NCBI RefSeq assembly: GCF_000421105.1
Contig: NZ_ATWF01000001.1
Span: 2,119,407-2,183,406, forward strand
Origin: Limisalsivibrio acetivorans
GTDB taxonomy: Bacteria > Chrysiogenota > Deferribacteres > Deferribacterales > Geovibrionaceae
DNA: 64,000 nucleotides
Direction of reading: 5' to 3'
Below are positions 42,927 to 53,225 of the stretch, in pieces (the stretch's first letter is position 1; each line of letters begins with the position of its first letter). The translations under genes and the position numbers were made by a program. Under the pieces are notes generated by a model. That model was not told the origin of the DNA. It was given only the letters and a program-made list of their open reading frames with translations, and did not search any database.

Positions 42927-43919
42927 TTAAAAAAACTCTAAGTCATCATCCGAGCTGACACCCACATTCTCCGTTGACTTGAGCCTGTCCACAATCAGCA
43001 TAATTGAGCTCACAAGTGACTGATCGAGGAAATGTATATCCTGGGCAGTCTGCTCATCGAAGACGATCTTCTTCCACTCCTGCATGTCATCGAGAACCGA
43101 ATAGAGCATCTGGCAGATAAATTCCAGGTCTTCATCTGAGAAGTCTGCAAAAGGCCTTTCTGCAAGGAAATCCGCCAGAGAGCGCATCGCATACTCAAGC
43201 CCGGCGAAGTCAATAAGGCTGTAAAGTGTATTCGAATATGACTCGAGGATGTGCAGGATCTCTTCGAAGATATGGTAGGATTTGTTCTTTTCGAAGGCCA
43301 TAACCGTGGAATATAGCTCATCGTTATGTTCGTTTAGTGCATCGGTGAGTTCGTAGTATGAATCGCCGATCCTTTGCAGGTATTCCGATGCCGGTATTTT
43401 GTCAACGTGTGTGTGATCAAGAAACGCAGAGTCCGTTTCGTTAATATTGCTTGTAGAACCATCCTCCAGGTCGAAGTCAAAGATTGAATCAAGGTCATCA
43501 AACTCCTCTTCTGCAATCTCCTCCTCGGTGGTCATTCTTGCGGATATGATATTGTTGTAGATATCCATGATTATAAGACGCTTATCCGCATTGAGAGGTT
43601 TCTTGATAACCTCCGATGCACCTGCCTCAGCGAATTTCTCATCAAGCCCGCTTTCGCTGACCCCAGTAAAGGCGATAACCTCTGCTGCAGGATAAACCTT
43701 CTTTACGATCCTTGTGGCCTCGATGCCGTCCAGACCGGGCATTCGGTAGTCCATAAGCACCATATCAGGCTTACATTCTCTGCACGCATTAACGCAGTCC
43801 AAACCGTTTTCAAACTCGTGAATAACTGTTCCTTCAATCTCGTTGCGCATGGTGGCAGAGAGGAGTTTCCTGGTAGGGAGGTTATCGTCAACAATGAAAA
43901 CCGTAAAATTATTCTCCAC
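42927..43919 (-). CDS. Response regulator with unknown helical output domain
   Basis: A 330-residue protein. The N-terminal 120 residues are a receiver domain (IVDDN, phospho-acceptor Asp57 in LMDYRMPG, FTG switch, KKPL lysine). A very acidic linker (about 130-170, EEEIAEEEFDDLDSIFDFDLED) leads to a helical C-terminal domain (about 185-320) that I do not recognise. It has no DNA-binding or GGDEF motif. The gene stands alone; its kinase and target are unknown. Confidence 0.85.
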   Translation of the reverse strand: MENNFTVFIVDDNLPTRKLLSATMRNEIEGTVIHEFENGLDCVNACRECKPDMVLMDYRMPGLDGIEATRIVKKVYPAAEVIAFTGVSESGLDEKFAEAGASEVIKKPLNADKRLIIMDIYNNIISARMTTEEEIAEEEFDDLDSIFDFDLEDGSTSNINETDSAFLDHTHVDKIPASEYLQRIGDSYYELTDALNEHNDELYSTVMAFEKNKSYHIFEEILHILESYSNTLYSLIDFAGLEYAMRSLADFLAERPFADFSDEDLEFICQMLYSVLDDMQEWKKIVFDEQTAQDIHFLDQSLVSSIMLIVDRLKSTENVGVSSDDDLEFF

Positions 43920-44215
43920 TGTCCACTCTCCAAAAACTATTGTGTATATCGAATTATAGATACCTAAGATAAATATTTACAAGTAAATTTAAACCCATTT
44001 TTACGCAAAATTCAGTAAATATGCGAAAAAGTTGCACAAATAATAAAAATTATCATGTGGTCTAGTATGATCTGGTGAGCTTTTATGCACATATGGAAAT
44101 AGAACGCTGTCTGAGGGATATCTTAAATGCCTTGTTAACTACGTCAAATTCATTTAAAATATGTAATGAATTGTGCGTAATTTCTATGAATCCAGGTGGT
44201 TTACGGAGGCCGGTT

Positions 44216-45841
44216 TTGAGCGTTCTTATTGTTATCCCCGCCAGAGGGGGGTCTAAGGGTATTCCCCGTAAAAATCTGCGAAGCTTGTGCGGTAAGCCAC
44301 TGCTTTACTACTCTATTAATACGGCCCTGGGTTGTTGTCGTGAGGCTGATGTTGTTGTGGACAGCGACGACGAAGAGATCCTGATGATGGCCTCAAAGCT
44401 TGGAGCTGAGGTTAATAGAAGACCGGAAAGGCTTTCCGGTGATGCTGTGACACTGGATCCCGTTATATACAATGCCTACGTTGAGATGAAGGAGCGGACC
44501 GGCAGGGATTACGACATAATCGTCACCATGCAGCCGACCTCCCCCTTGCTGAAAGCGTCGTCCCTTGAAATGGGGATTAGGATGCTCAAAGAGAGCCCGG
44601 ATCTGGAGACTGTGCTCTCTGTAACCGAAGAACGCAAGCTCTCCTGGCGCAAGGAGGGGGATAAGTTTCTGCCGAACTACGAAAAGAGGGTTAATAGACA
44701 GCAGCTCCCCAGTGAGTTCAAGGAGACGGGGGGATTTTTCATAACCAAATCCTCTGTTATCACAGAAAAAAGCAGAATCGGAAAGAATGTGAGCGTCGTG
44801 CCCCTTGAGGGTAAAGAGGCCATCGATATAGATACCTATGAGGACTGGGCGCTATGCGAGTATTATCTGCGGCATAAAACAGTTCTCATCGTTGTTTCCG
44901 GCTACAGAGAGATTGGCCTCGGTCATGTGTACCGCCAACTGCAGATTGCATCAAACATTCTCGACCACCGCCTTGTATTCCTTGTGGATAAGAAGAGTGC
45001 CCTTGGCATGGAGGTTATCGCCTCCTACAACTATGACGTTCGGATGCAGAGCTGCGAGGATATAGCAGAGGATATAGCAAAGCTTTCCCCCGACGCGGTA
45101 ATAAGCGATATCCTCGACACAACAGAAGACTACATGGGCAAGCTTGCCCGCATGGGCGTTTCCACCATAAACTTCGAGGATCTGGGTAGCGGTGCTGAGA
45201 TGGCGAATGCTGTTATTAATGCGCTGTATCCTGAGAGGAAGGTTCTGAAGAACCACTACTTCGGGCATGAGTATTTCTGTCCCAGGGATGAGTTCCTGTT
45301 CACTCCGGACAAGATGATTGAGGAGGATGTTAAAAGGGTTCTTCTCTCCTTTGGTGGTGTTGATCCCAGTAATCTCACCGAGAAGGTACTGGATTCCATT
45401 TACGATTTCTGTGTGGACAACCGCATCGCAGTTGATGTTGTGCTCGGACTCGGCTACGAGGTCGGGCATGACCTGAGCAGATTTGAAAAGGCTAACATCT
45501 ACCGTAATATAAAGAATATGAGCGAGTTCATGTTTAATGCGGATATTGTGTTTACATCCGCAGGAAGAACCGTTTATGAGATAGCCTGTATAGGAACACC
45601 AGCTATTATTATGGCTCAGAACGAGAGGGAGATGACCCACTTCTTTGCAAATGCCCAAAACGGCTTTATTAATATGGGGCTCGGTGTTAATGTGACGAGC
45701 GAGCACATATTAGAAACCTTCGCAGAGCTTGTTGATGACTTTGACGAACGGAAATATATGAATGAACTCATGCTCTCCCGAGATATAAGGAAAGGGAGAG
45801 AACGGGTTATTTCAATCATACGAGAGGTTATAACCGGATGA
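44216..45841 (+). CDS. CMP-nonulosonate cytidylyltransferase / PseG-like fusion
   Basis: A bifunctional protein of about 542 residues. The N-terminal 230 residues are a CMP-sugar synthetase (NeuA/PseF type: PARGGSKGIPRKNL, TMQPTSPLL). The C-terminal 300 are a GT-B-like hydrolase of the PseG type (GLGHVYRQLQIA, SFGGVDPSNLT, SAGRTVYEIACIGTPAI), which removes UDP from a trideoxyhexose precursor. TTG at 44216, with GGAGG upstream, starts just before the first beta strand; the longer frame to 44075 is AT-rich and unlikely. With the NeuB-like gene it should make a CMP-activated pseudaminic, legionaminic or related acid. It overlaps that gene by 4 bases. Confidence 0.85.
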   Translation: MSVLIVIPARGGSKGIPRKNLRSLCGKPLLYYSINTALGCCREADVVVDSDDEEILMMASKLGAEVNRRPERLSGDAVTLDPVIYNAYVEMKERTGRDYDIIVTMQPTSPLLKASSLEMGIRMLKESPDLETVLSVTEERKLSWRKEGDKFLPNYEKRVNRQQLPSEFKETGGFFITKSSVITEKSRIGKNVSVVPLEGKEAIDIDTYEDWALCEYYLRHKTVLIVVSGYREIGLGHVYRQLQIASNILDHRLVFLVDKKSALGMEVIASYNYDVRMQSCEDIAEDIAKLSPDAVISDILDTTEDYMGKLARMGVSTINFEDLGSGAEMANAVINALYPERKVLKNHYFGHEYFCPRDEFLFTPDKMIEEDVKRVLLSFGGVDPSNLTEKVLDSIYDFCVDNRIAVDVVLGLGYEVGHDLSRFEKANIYRNIKNMSEFMFNADIVFTSAGRTVYEIACIGTPAIIMAQNEREMTHFFANAQNGFINMGLGVNVTSEHILETFAELVDDFDERKYMNELMLSRDIRKGRERVISIIREVITG

Positions 45842-46896
45842 AAATTCTGGATGTTTTTGCCGAACACGACCCCTTTGGCCCCGTATTTAAAAGGCCATAC
45901 CTAATTGCCGAGGCGGGTGTGAACCACGAGGGGAGTATGGAAACAGCTAAGAGACTGATAGATCAGGCGGGTGAGGCTGGTGCCGATGGGATAAAGTTCC
46001 AGACATACAAGGCGGCTACCATCGCCTCGAAGGATTCGCCGTACTACTGGGATATCACCAAGGAGCCCACAAAGTCCCAATACGAACTCTTCCAGAAGTA
46101 CGACAGGTTCTGGAAGGAGGAGTATGAGCAGCTCAAGCTCCACTGTGACAGGGCGGGGATAGAGTTCATGTCCACCCCCTTCGACAGGGAATCCGCCTTC
46201 TTCCTCAACGAACTTATGGACGTTTTTAAGATATCCTCATCGGATATTACGAATAAGCCGTTTATCCAGCTCATCGCCGGATTCGGCAAGCCTGTTATCC
46301 TCTCCACCGGTGCGGCGTATCTCCATGAAATAGAGGAGGCCGTAAGCTGGATTACGGAGAAAGGTGTCCCCCTCTCCCTCCTCCACTGTGTTCTCAACTA
46401 CCCCACCGATGACGAGAACGCCCACCTTGCCATGATAAGCTGTCTGCGCAGGAAGTACCCTGAGCACGTTACAGGGTATTCGGATCACACATTGCCGAAA
46501 GATATGAAGGTTCTTGAGGCAGCCGCACTCCTCGGTGCGCATATCATAGAGAAGCACTTTACCCACGATAAAACACTCCCTGGCAACGATCATTACCACG
46601 CCATGGATAAAGAGGATATAAAGGTATATAAAAACCTCATAAACAGGCTTGAAACTCTGGCCGGGAACTACGATAAGAAACCTTTGGAAAGTGAGGATAC
46701 CTCCCGCAGGAACGCAAGGCGTAGCCTTGTTGCGGCGAAGAAAATAGCCGCCGGACGGAAGATAACCGCTGGTGATCTCACATGGAAGCGTCCTGCCCAC
46801 GGTATAAGCCCCAGATATATGGACGATGTGGTGGGTATGACTGCGGCGGAAGACATAGATGAAGATACTGTAATGCAATGGAAGATGTTTAAGTGA
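45838..46896 (+). CDS. NeuB-family nonulosonate synthase
   Basis: A 352-residue PEP-dependent synthase of the NeuB/PseI/LegI family. It condenses phosphoenolpyruvate with a hexosamine-derived sugar. LIAEAGVNHEG, DGIKFQTYKA, STPFD, KISSSDITN, LHCVLNYPT, GYSDHT and HIIEKHFT line the barrel. A C-terminal SAF (antifreeze-like) domain starts at about 285 (RRSLVAAKKIAAG). ATGA overlap with the upstream fusion gene shows coupling. Which nonulosonic acid it makes is not decidable here. Confidence 0.92.
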   Translation: MKILDVFAEHDPFGPVFKRPYLIAEAGVNHEGSMETAKRLIDQAGEAGADGIKFQTYKAATIASKDSPYYWDITKEPTKSQYELFQKYDRFWKEEYEQLKLHCDRAGIEFMSTPFDRESAFFLNELMDVFKISSSDITNKPFIQLIAGFGKPVILSTGAAYLHEIEEAVSWITEKGVPLSLLHCVLNYPTDDENAHLAMISCLRRKYPEHVTGYSDHTLPKDMKVLEAAALLGAHIIEKHFTHDKTLPGNDHYHAMDKEDIKVYKNLINRLETLAGNYDKKPLESEDTSRRNARRSLVAAKKIAAGRKITAGDLTWKRPAHGISPRYMDDVVGMTAAEDIDEDTVMQWKMFK

Positions 46897-47927
46897 CAGA
46901 AAAAAAATACGTAAAGATACACGGTGCGGTTAAGAATGTGGGGGATTACCTCATTGCAGACCGTGCCGAGAGGCTCATAAGAAACCACGTTACAGACTAT
47001 CTGGCAGAGTACGGCAGATGGCAGTACCTCGATGCAGCAATGAACCAGATTAACGACACAAGCGGCCTTATAATCTGCGGTGGACCCGGATACGCCGAGG
47101 ATATGCGCCCCGATGTATACGCCATAAGTCGTGATCTGGATACCCTCGAGGTCCCCGTAATACCCCTTGGCGTCGGGTGGAGCGGGAAGCCTGCGGATAA
47201 TCCTGCCGGATTCTCCTTTAATGCTGAATCCAGAAAGCTTATGGACAGGATCCATGAACACGGCCTCTACAGCTGCCGGGACGAAATAACTGCTGAGGTT
47301 CTCCATGGGCAGGGTTACGACAAGGTCGTTATGACAGGATGCCCGGTTTGGCACGATGAAAGGTTTATCGGAGCAGAATACGATCTCCCATCAGAGGTGA
47401 GGCGGATCGTCTTTACCACTCCCGCAAACCCCAGGCTTTTTAAGCAGGTTCTTGCTAATATCCGCCTGCTTGAGGAGAAGTTCCCGGATGCGGAGATAAT
47501 TGTATCCTTCCACAGAGGTATTTGGCCCGATGAGCACACCTCATGGCGAAGTGCCGGGATCTATTCTCTCATGGCCGGATACGCTACCGTTAAGGGGCAC
47601 AAGGTTGAGGATGTATCCTATGACCTTGAAAGGATAAACTTTTACGGGGACTGTGATCTACATGTTGGCTACCGTGTCCACGCCCATCTGCATTTTCTTA
47701 GCAGAAGAAAACCCACCATCCTGTTCTGTGAGGATGGCAGAGGTGCAGGGATGCAGAAGACCCTCGGCCTCCCCGTTGTGCGCACAACGGATGGAGAGCT
47801 TGTGGAAAAATGCTCAAGGATGATAGACGAAGGGCTGGAATCCGGCTGGGAAACCGTTACCCCCGCTTTCAGAAAGATTGAGGATACCTATCCTGTAATG
47901 AAAGAATTTCTGGAGAAGCTTAAGTGA
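46893..47927 (+). CDS. Polysaccharide pyruvyl transferase family protein
   Basis: A 344-residue protein of the CsaB/WcaK-type pyruvyl transferase fold: [16 protein letters not shown] at the start, [22 protein letters not shown] and [12 protein letters not shown] near the end are family blocks. Such enzymes add pyruvate ketals to sugars, but the family also includes members with other roles. It starts at a GTG overlapping the neuB-like stop, so it is part of the same operon. Confidence 0.83.
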   Translation: MTEKKYVKIHGAVKNVGDYLIADRAERLIRNHVTDYLAEYGRWQYLDAAMNQINDTSGLIICGGPGYAEDMRPDVYAISRDLDTLEVPVIPLGVGWSGKPADNPAGFSFNAESRKLMDRIHEHGLYSCRDEITAEVLHGQGYDKVVMTGCPVWHDERFIGAEYDLPSEVRRIVFTTPANPRLFKQVLANIRLLEEKFPDAEIIVSFHRGIWPDEHTSWRSAGIYSLMAGYATVKGHKVEDVSYDLERINFYGDCDLHVGYRVHAHLHFLSRRKPTILFCEDGRGAGMQKTLGLPVVRTTDGELVEKCSRMIDEGLESGWETVTPAFRKIEDTYPVMKEFLEKLK

Positions 47928-48556
47928 AATCCCTCCTGCGTAAAGCGTTGCGATACTACAGAGTGAAGTATAAGGACGGCGTTCACATATCCCGTAATGC
48001 CTCTTCGAGCGGCTCGAGCTTCGGCGAATGGGCCCATGTTGCGGCTGGAGCTAATGTTGTGAACTCAAATGTCGGCCGATTTACATCCGTGGGACGGGGA
48101 ACAAATATATATAACTCCGTGGTCGGGGGATTCTGCTCCATATCATGGAACGTTACCATCGGTGCCACAGGGCACCCTACCGACCACATCTCTACCCACG
48201 CCTTCCCCTACATCGCCCAGTTCGGCATATCGGAAAAAACCGAGCGTATCAACGTGAGAACAACCGTTGGGCACGATGTATGGATGGGGTGCAACGTTGT
48301 TATCATGCCGGGGGTTAATGTGGGCACCGGGGCTGTTATCGGTGCTGGAAGTATTGTCACAAAGGATGTTGAACCCTATGCTGTAATTGCCGGAAACCCC
48401 GCTAGAAAGATCAAAGACCGCTTTGATGATGAAACAAAGCAGGCGCTCCTTGATTCCGCTTGGTGGGAATGGAGTAAAGAGGAGCTTAAAGAGCGGATAG
48501 AGCTTTTCCGCAGGGGCGTTGACGAAGAGGTTCTTAAAGAAATACAGGGTGGCTGA
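47924..48556 (+). CDS. Hexapeptide-repeat acyltransferase (CatB/NeuD-like)
   Basis: A 210-residue left-handed beta-helix acetyltransferase. Repeats run from about 40 to 160 ([57 protein letters not shown]). The catalytic His is in [25 protein letters not shown] closes the fold. It probably acetylates a sugar in the glycan assembled by this cluster. GTG start overlaps the previous stop (GTGA). Confidence 0.87.
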   Translation: MKSLLRKALRYYRVKYKDGVHISRNASSSGSSFGEWAHVAAGANVVNSNVGRFTSVGRGTNIYNSVVGGFCSISWNVTIGATGHPTDHISTHAFPYIAQFGISEKTERINVRTTVGHDVWMGCNVVIMPGVNVGTGAVIGAGSIVTKDVEPYAVIAGNPARKIKDRFDDETKQALLDSAWWEWSKEELKERIELFRRGVDEEVLKEIQGG

Positions 48557-48558
48557 TT

Positions 48559-49791
48559 TTGGGTATTATCTCCAAACTAAAGGGAAAATCAGGGGTTTAC
48601 TACCTCTTCTTTGAAGGGGTTGTGAAGCTGGTTCCCTTCTTTGCTATTCCCGTTTTTACAAATAACTGGACAAAGGAGGAGTTTGGTAAGTTCTCCCTTT
48701 ATATGTCCATAATTCCAGTTTTATCCCTCACTCTTTCACTTGGCCAGAACGTATCCGTTAAGCGTTTTTATATCGACTATCCCAGGCAGATGCGGGGCTT
48801 TCTATTCAACCTTTATGCCGTGGGGTTCATAGTTTTTGCGGCGGTGATCCTGCTAGAACTCGCCCTCCCCTTTGATATAGTTGCACCGGAATATACCAGG
48901 GTGCTTCTCTATGTAGGATGCCTCTTTGCGCTCATCGAGATGTATCTCAGCTACCTGCAGATAAGTAAGCAGGTGCTTCTGTACAACATATTCTATTTTG
49001 CAAGGAACTCGCTCCCGTACATATCAACGGTGATTATAATCTTTACCCTGTCTGACAGATCCGTATGGTTTGCTTACGGTCATCTTAGTGTGGGGGTTGT
49101 AATAGTTCTTTTTGCCATGAAGGATGTTATCAGGGGTGCTGGTGCCGGGTTCCGGAAGAAGTATCTAAAGTTCTCCCTCGGTATAGCTCTTCCAGTTATC
49201 CCTGCGGTGGTTTCCGCCTTTCTCCTGAGCATGTCGGACAGGTATATGATCGCATACTTCTACACAAAAACCGAGGTGGCGGAATACTCCTTCGCATACA
49301 CTGTGGCATCTATTCTATCCATGACTTTCTTGGCCACAAACAAGGCGTGGCAGCCCTTTATCCTGGAGAATCTTAAGCGGAAAAACCTCCCCAGAATACG
49401 CAAATACGCCCGTTATTACACCCTCTTTGTGCTGGCGGCGATGCTCTTCATGATACTTACCCGTAAGCTGTGGGTTCTTATTCTATCAAATGAGTCTTAC
49501 CTCGTTATTACGGATATAATACCCGTCATTCTCGTTGGTCTGTTCTTCTACTTTCTCTATACGGTGCTTTCCAATGTCGCTTTTTATCATAAGAAGATGT
49601 TTCTTTTCTCTCTCCCCGCAATAATCGGCGCAGTTGTGAATATTGCCCTTAACTACTTCATGCTGCCGTTATACGGTTACAAGGCAGCGGCATGGACAAC
49701 AGCCGCCTCATACTTTACGGAGTTTGCCGTTATCTTCGGGATAACCTACTTCATCTTCAAGGAGGATATATTCTTTGGCAGAAGCAGTTAA
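48559..49791 (+). CDS. Wzx-type polysaccharide flippase
   Basis: A 410-residue protein with about 12 predicted membrane helices (for example VVKLVPFFAIPVF, FIVFAAVILLELALPF, LGIALPVIPAVVSAFLLSM, VILVGLFFYFLYTVLSNVAF) and few charged loops, as in the MATE/Wzx O-antigen transporters. It should move lipid-linked repeat units across the inner membrane. It starts at a TTG 2 bases after the upstream stop and overlaps the next gene by 17 bases. Confidence 0.85.
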   Translation: MGIISKLKGKSGVYYLFFEGVVKLVPFFAIPVFTNNWTKEEFGKFSLYMSIIPVLSLTLSLGQNVSVKRFYIDYPRQMRGFLFNLYAVGFIVFAAVILLELALPFDIVAPEYTRVLLYVGCLFALIEMYLSYLQISKQVLLYNIFYFARNSLPYISTVIIIFTLSDRSVWFAYGHLSVGVVIVLFAMKDVIRGAGAGFRKKYLKFSLGIALPVIPAVVSAFLLSMSDRYMIAYFYTKTEVAEYSFAYTVASILSMTFLATNKAWQPFILENLKRKNLPRIRKYARYYTLFVLAAMLFMILTRKLWVLILSNESYLVITDIIPVILVGLFFYFLYTVLSNVAFYHKKMFLFSLPAIIGAVVNIALNYFMLPLYGYKAAAWTTAASYFTEFAVIFGITYFIFKEDIFFGRSS

Positions 49792-50977
49792 GGAAATCCT
49801 GCTATTTCCCCAGAACGAGGTGCAGGTTCAGAATATGCTCCCCGTTGCAGAGGTATTAAGGAATGAGTACGAAGTAAATCCAGTGTTCCTTGATATGTCA
49901 GGTATTTACCATCAGGAGCTCCTCGGCGGATGCCCCTTTGAGAGGCTTGAGCCCGGCATAAGGATGGAGAGGGCGTTTTATCTCTCATCTCCTCTGGAAA
50001 AGGTGAGATCTGTCAGGAGTTTTATCCATTATGCGGAATACCTTGCAGAGCGCTTCGGGCTCTTTGTCATGGGTAATGACGGTGCGCTCCAGCGCGTCTT
50101 GATGGACAAAGGGGGGCTTAGGGGTATCCTCCTTCTGGACGGTATTCTCTCCAATAAAGAGTATAGCTTTTTAGATATGATAAGGAACGGCGGTCTGAAC
50201 AGCTATGACATAAAGCAGAGCATCAGGAGCTTAGTGGCAAGAACTGCGTCCGGCCTACCTTTCAGCTACTACCTTCCGAGCGAGGTTGGCTCATCTAAAA
50301 GCCTTGAGAGGATCTTTGTGGCGAGCCGCTATATAAAGGAGCTTTTAACGGCAAAGGGTGTTGACGGCGGAAGGATAGAGATAACCGGAGTGCCGAGGTT
50401 CGGTGATCTGGTGCGTTTCGGTGAGAATCTTCCCGTTCGTTCCGGTGGTGAAGCAAAGGAGCTTATGCTCGTTACCCAGGGGTATCTGTGGCACAACGAA
50501 AATATCTACGATGAGCTCCAGCAGAAGGAGATCGCCTCTTTCATTGATGTTGTTGGAAGGTTTAAGGATAGAGGGTTCCGGGTAAATATCCGTGTGCATC
50601 CCAGGGATGACAGAAACCGGTATGAGCAGTATACAGAGAAGGACTTTGTGAGCATAAGCACTATGGATTTGGCGGAGGATATCGCCCGTTCCGATGGGGT
50701 TTTCGGCTTTAATTCAACGGTTCTCATACAGGCGCTCATGCTTAGAAAGCCGGCGTTCTCTCTTATGAGAAATGGACAGTTCTGGAGGTTCCAAAAGGAG
50801 TTCACCGCCTGCGATGAGTTTATAAAGATCTATAGTGATGAAGAACTTTTCCAGAATCTAGATCTGTTGAAAAGGGACGGAATAGTTGTTGCGGAAGGTG
50901 CCTACACACGTTTTGTGTCTGAGGAAAACCTGCGGGGAGCAGAGAACATAGCCCGCCGTTTGAATGAATATCTCTAA
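49775..50977 (+). CDS. Putative surface-polysaccharide glycosyltransferase (GT-B, CDP-glycerol/polysialyltransferase-like)
   Basis: A 400-residue GT-B-like protein. ILLFPQNEVQVQNMLPVAEVL starts an N-terminal Rossmann half, and the C-terminal half has ITGVPRFGDLV, VNIRVHPRDD and FGFNSTVLIQALMLRKPAF, similar to capsule and CDP-glycerol-type transferases. It has no signal peptide or span. The start is a TTG overlapping the flippase. Donor sugar unknown; a nonulosonate transferase is possible given the neighbours. Confidence 0.7.
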   Translation: MAEAVKEILLFPQNEVQVQNMLPVAEVLRNEYEVNPVFLDMSGIYHQELLGGCPFERLEPGIRMERAFYLSSPLEKVRSVRSFIHYAEYLAERFGLFVMGNDGALQRVLMDKGGLRGILLLDGILSNKEYSFLDMIRNGGLNSYDIKQSIRSLVARTASGLPFSYYLPSEVGSSKSLERIFVASRYIKELLTAKGVDGGRIEITGVPRFGDLVRFGENLPVRSGGEAKELMLVTQGYLWHNENIYDELQQKEIASFIDVVGRFKDRGFRVNIRVHPRDDRNRYEQYTEKDFVSISTMDLAEDIARSDGVFGFNSTVLIQALMLRKPAFSLMRNGQFWRFQKEFTACDEFIKIYSDEELFQNLDLLKRDGIVVAEGAYTRFVSEENLRGAENIARRLNEYL

Positions 50978-51076
50978 GACCCCTGTTTTTAAAGGGATAG
51001 GCCCTGAACTTGCTGTTGAATATGCTGTCTTAGCTGTGGTATCTTTAGCTCTAATTATTTTGTACAGGTGAAAACA

Positions 51077-52612
51077 ATGACCCCCGAAAACAACAGAAAC
51101 GATGAAATCGATATCCTGCAGGTGTTCAGCGCACTTGGGAAATATATTAAGCCTATCATAGCCTCAGTCGGAGCGGCTATCCTGCTCTGTCTTGCGGCTT
51201 TCTCATATATCTATCTTACCAAGACAGTTACAAGCTCCTATACGGATTTCAGGCTTGAGTCAGAGAAATTTAATCAGAATCTTTATCCCGATGGCGTGAC
51301 CAAGTTTGATACAACTGACATTACCTCCGCCGATATTCTCAGGGAAGTCTACACACTGAACAGTCTGGATGAGTATATCACCTTCGAAACCTTCAGGAGT
51401 GCTGTGTATGTCGAACCACGTATGCCTATAGAGAAAAAGCGCAGACTTATAGAGCTTCAGCAGGTGCTTGTGGACAGGAAGGCCACCTTTGAGCAGAAGG
51501 AGGAGGCCCAGAAGACGATGCAGTTCCTCGTGGATAATTCGGGTATCCTCGATCTGAGGCTCCTGTACATGAACCCGAAAAACCCCATGAAGGCTATGCC
51601 TGATGAGCTTAAGGACAAGTTTCTCCACGACATACTTGACCGCTGGGCTCAGAAGGCGAAGGAGAACGGGTACCTTGAGTATCCCGTCAATATTTTCAGC
51701 GATGATATCGTTATTGAGAAGGATCTCATAGATAAGGAGGAGTATGTTATCGCAGTTGATATGCTCCGTTCTACCTATAACGTTGTGCTCGAGAATATTA
51801 AGGAGATAATCGATCTCCCGAGCGGTAAGAAGATATCATCCCCCGAAAGTGGTTTGACCCTGCCGGAGATACGGATCAAGCTCGAGAATGCGCTTAATTT
51901 CAGACTTAATCCGCTTCTGAAATATATCACCTCACTCGGTCTGAACAAGAATCCCGAGTTTATCAGGCTCTATCTTGAGGAGCAGGCGTTCCAGGCAAAG
52001 ATAGAGTACGAGGCTGTTATGGACAGAGCCGAGTCCTATGAGAAGGCTGTGGAGAGATACGAGAATGAGCAGAGGGGTGGAGTTCAGCCCCAGGCGGGTG
52101 CTGGTGAAAACGGCTTTCCTGCAATGATCCCCCAGCTGGACCAGAGCTTTATCGATAATATAATAAACCTCGCCACAACGGATAAAAAACTTCAATACAA
52201 GAAGGAGCTTCTTGATAAGGCCGTTGAGGAGAGGCTTGATTCAATATCATACGAAAAGAGTATCAAGATATATGAGAATATTCTCGAAGGCCTGGAGGAA
52301 GATAACAGGGGGGGCGAGGACATCGACCTCATGATAAGAGAACGTTTCGATGAGATGCGTGTTCTTCTCATGGAATCCATCAGTGAGATTAGAGTCCTCT
52401 ACAATGAGATAGTTAACAAGAATGTGAATGCAAGCAAGGAGCTTTATTTCATCGAAACGGATATGCGCAACGACACCGCCCACGGTGTTAACCCTAAAAA
52501 GTTTGTTGTGTTCAGCGGTGTTTTCGTGATTCTCGTTGCAGCGGCGGCGTTCCTCATAGCCATTGTTATGCACTATCTTTCCAAAAGAAATAACGGCTCG
52601 AAAGGGTCATAA
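51077..52612 (+). CDS. Wzz-type polysaccharide chain-length / co-polymerase protein
   Basis: A 511-residue protein with the plan of a polysaccharide co-polymerase: a short cytoplasmic N-terminus, a span at about 30-50 (PIIASVGAAILLCLAAFSYIYL), a long helical periplasmic domain, and a second span near 480-503 (VVFSGVFVILVAAAAFLIAIV). The Wzz signature near the second helix is weak, and there is no tyrosine-kinase domain. The ATG at 51077 has AGGTG upstream; a GTG at 51068 is less likely. Confidence 0.72.
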   Translation: MTPENNRNDEIDILQVFSALGKYIKPIIASVGAAILLCLAAFSYIYLTKTVTSSYTDFRLESEKFNQNLYPDGVTKFDTTDITSADILREVYTLNSLDEYITFETFRSAVYVEPRMPIEKKRRLIELQQVLVDRKATFEQKEEAQKTMQFLVDNSGILDLRLLYMNPKNPMKAMPDELKDKFLHDILDRWAQKAKENGYLEYPVNIFSDDIVIEKDLIDKEEYVIAVDMLRSTYNVVLENIKEIIDLPSGKKISSPESGLTLPEIRIKLENALNFRLNPLLKYITSLGLNKNPEFIRLYLEEQAFQAKIEYEAVMDRAESYEKAVERYENEQRGGVQPQAGAGENGFPAMIPQLDQSFIDNIINLATTDKKLQYKKELLDKAVEERLDSISYEKSIKIYENILEGLEEDNRGGEDIDLMIRERFDEMRVLLMESISEIRVLYNEIVNKNVNASKELYFIETDMRNDTAHGVNPKKFVVFSGVFVILVAAAAFLIAIVMHYLSKRNNGSKGS

Positions 52613-52638
52613 ATACTATTACCATTGGAGGAAAATGA

Positions 52639-53175
52639 ATGGTACAGACTGTGTCCGTGTTATTAGCAATCCTTTGTTCGGGGGGGCTTTTCTGCGTGGA
52701 CTATATCAAGGAAGGCTCCAGGGCAATGGCAGAGGACCGTTACGATGTTGCCTATATGATGTATGAAAAGGCCGCAAAGCAGGGGAATCCCGATGCTTAC
52801 TACAACATCGGTGGAATGTTCTTTAACGGTCAGGGCTTTAAGAAGGATTATGATGTCGCCCTTAAATGGTTCCTTAAGGGTTCTAAGGCTGGGCATGCGA
52901 GAAGCTCTTTCATGGCGGCGAACATGTATGAGAACGCCACAGGCGGAGTTGAGCAGAGCTATGATAAAGCTCTCGGGCTTTATGAACTCTCGGCGGAGCA
53001 AGGCCTGAAGCGCTCCTATTGCAATCTGGGTAGGATGTATGCCGAGGGCTGGGGTGTTGAAAAGGACCTTGAGAAGGCTGCAGATCTTCTTTTGATGGCG
53101 GCTAAAGAGAAAGAGAAGAACAAATACTGTCAGGCTGTTTGGCATAAGTTTAAGCTTGACATGTATATGAACTAA
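52639..53175 (+). CDS. Exported Sel1-repeat protein
   Basis: A 178-residue protein with a short hydrophobic N-terminus (VQTVSVLLAILCSGGLFC) and about four Sel1/TPR-like repeats (YDVAYMMYEKAAKQGNPDAYYNIG, YDVALKWFLKGSKAGHARSSF, YDKALGLYELSAEQGLKRSYCNLG, LEKAADLLLMAAK). Such repeats mediate protein contacts; it may scaffold the polysaccharide machinery. GGAGG lies 7 bases before the ATG. Confidence 0.85.
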   Translation: MVQTVSVLLAILCSGGLFCVDYIKEGSRAMAEDRYDVAYMMYEKAAKQGNPDAYYNIGGMFFNGQGFKKDYDVALKWFLKGSKAGHARSSFMAANMYENATGGVEQSYDKALGLYELSAEQGLKRSYCNLGRMYAEGWGVEKDLEKAADLLLMAAKEKEKNKYCQAVWHKFKLDMYMN

Positions 53176-53225
53176 ATAACCGGGGCCTGGCCCCCTTTCT
53201 AAATACAATGTGTGTGGTTGGTTAA

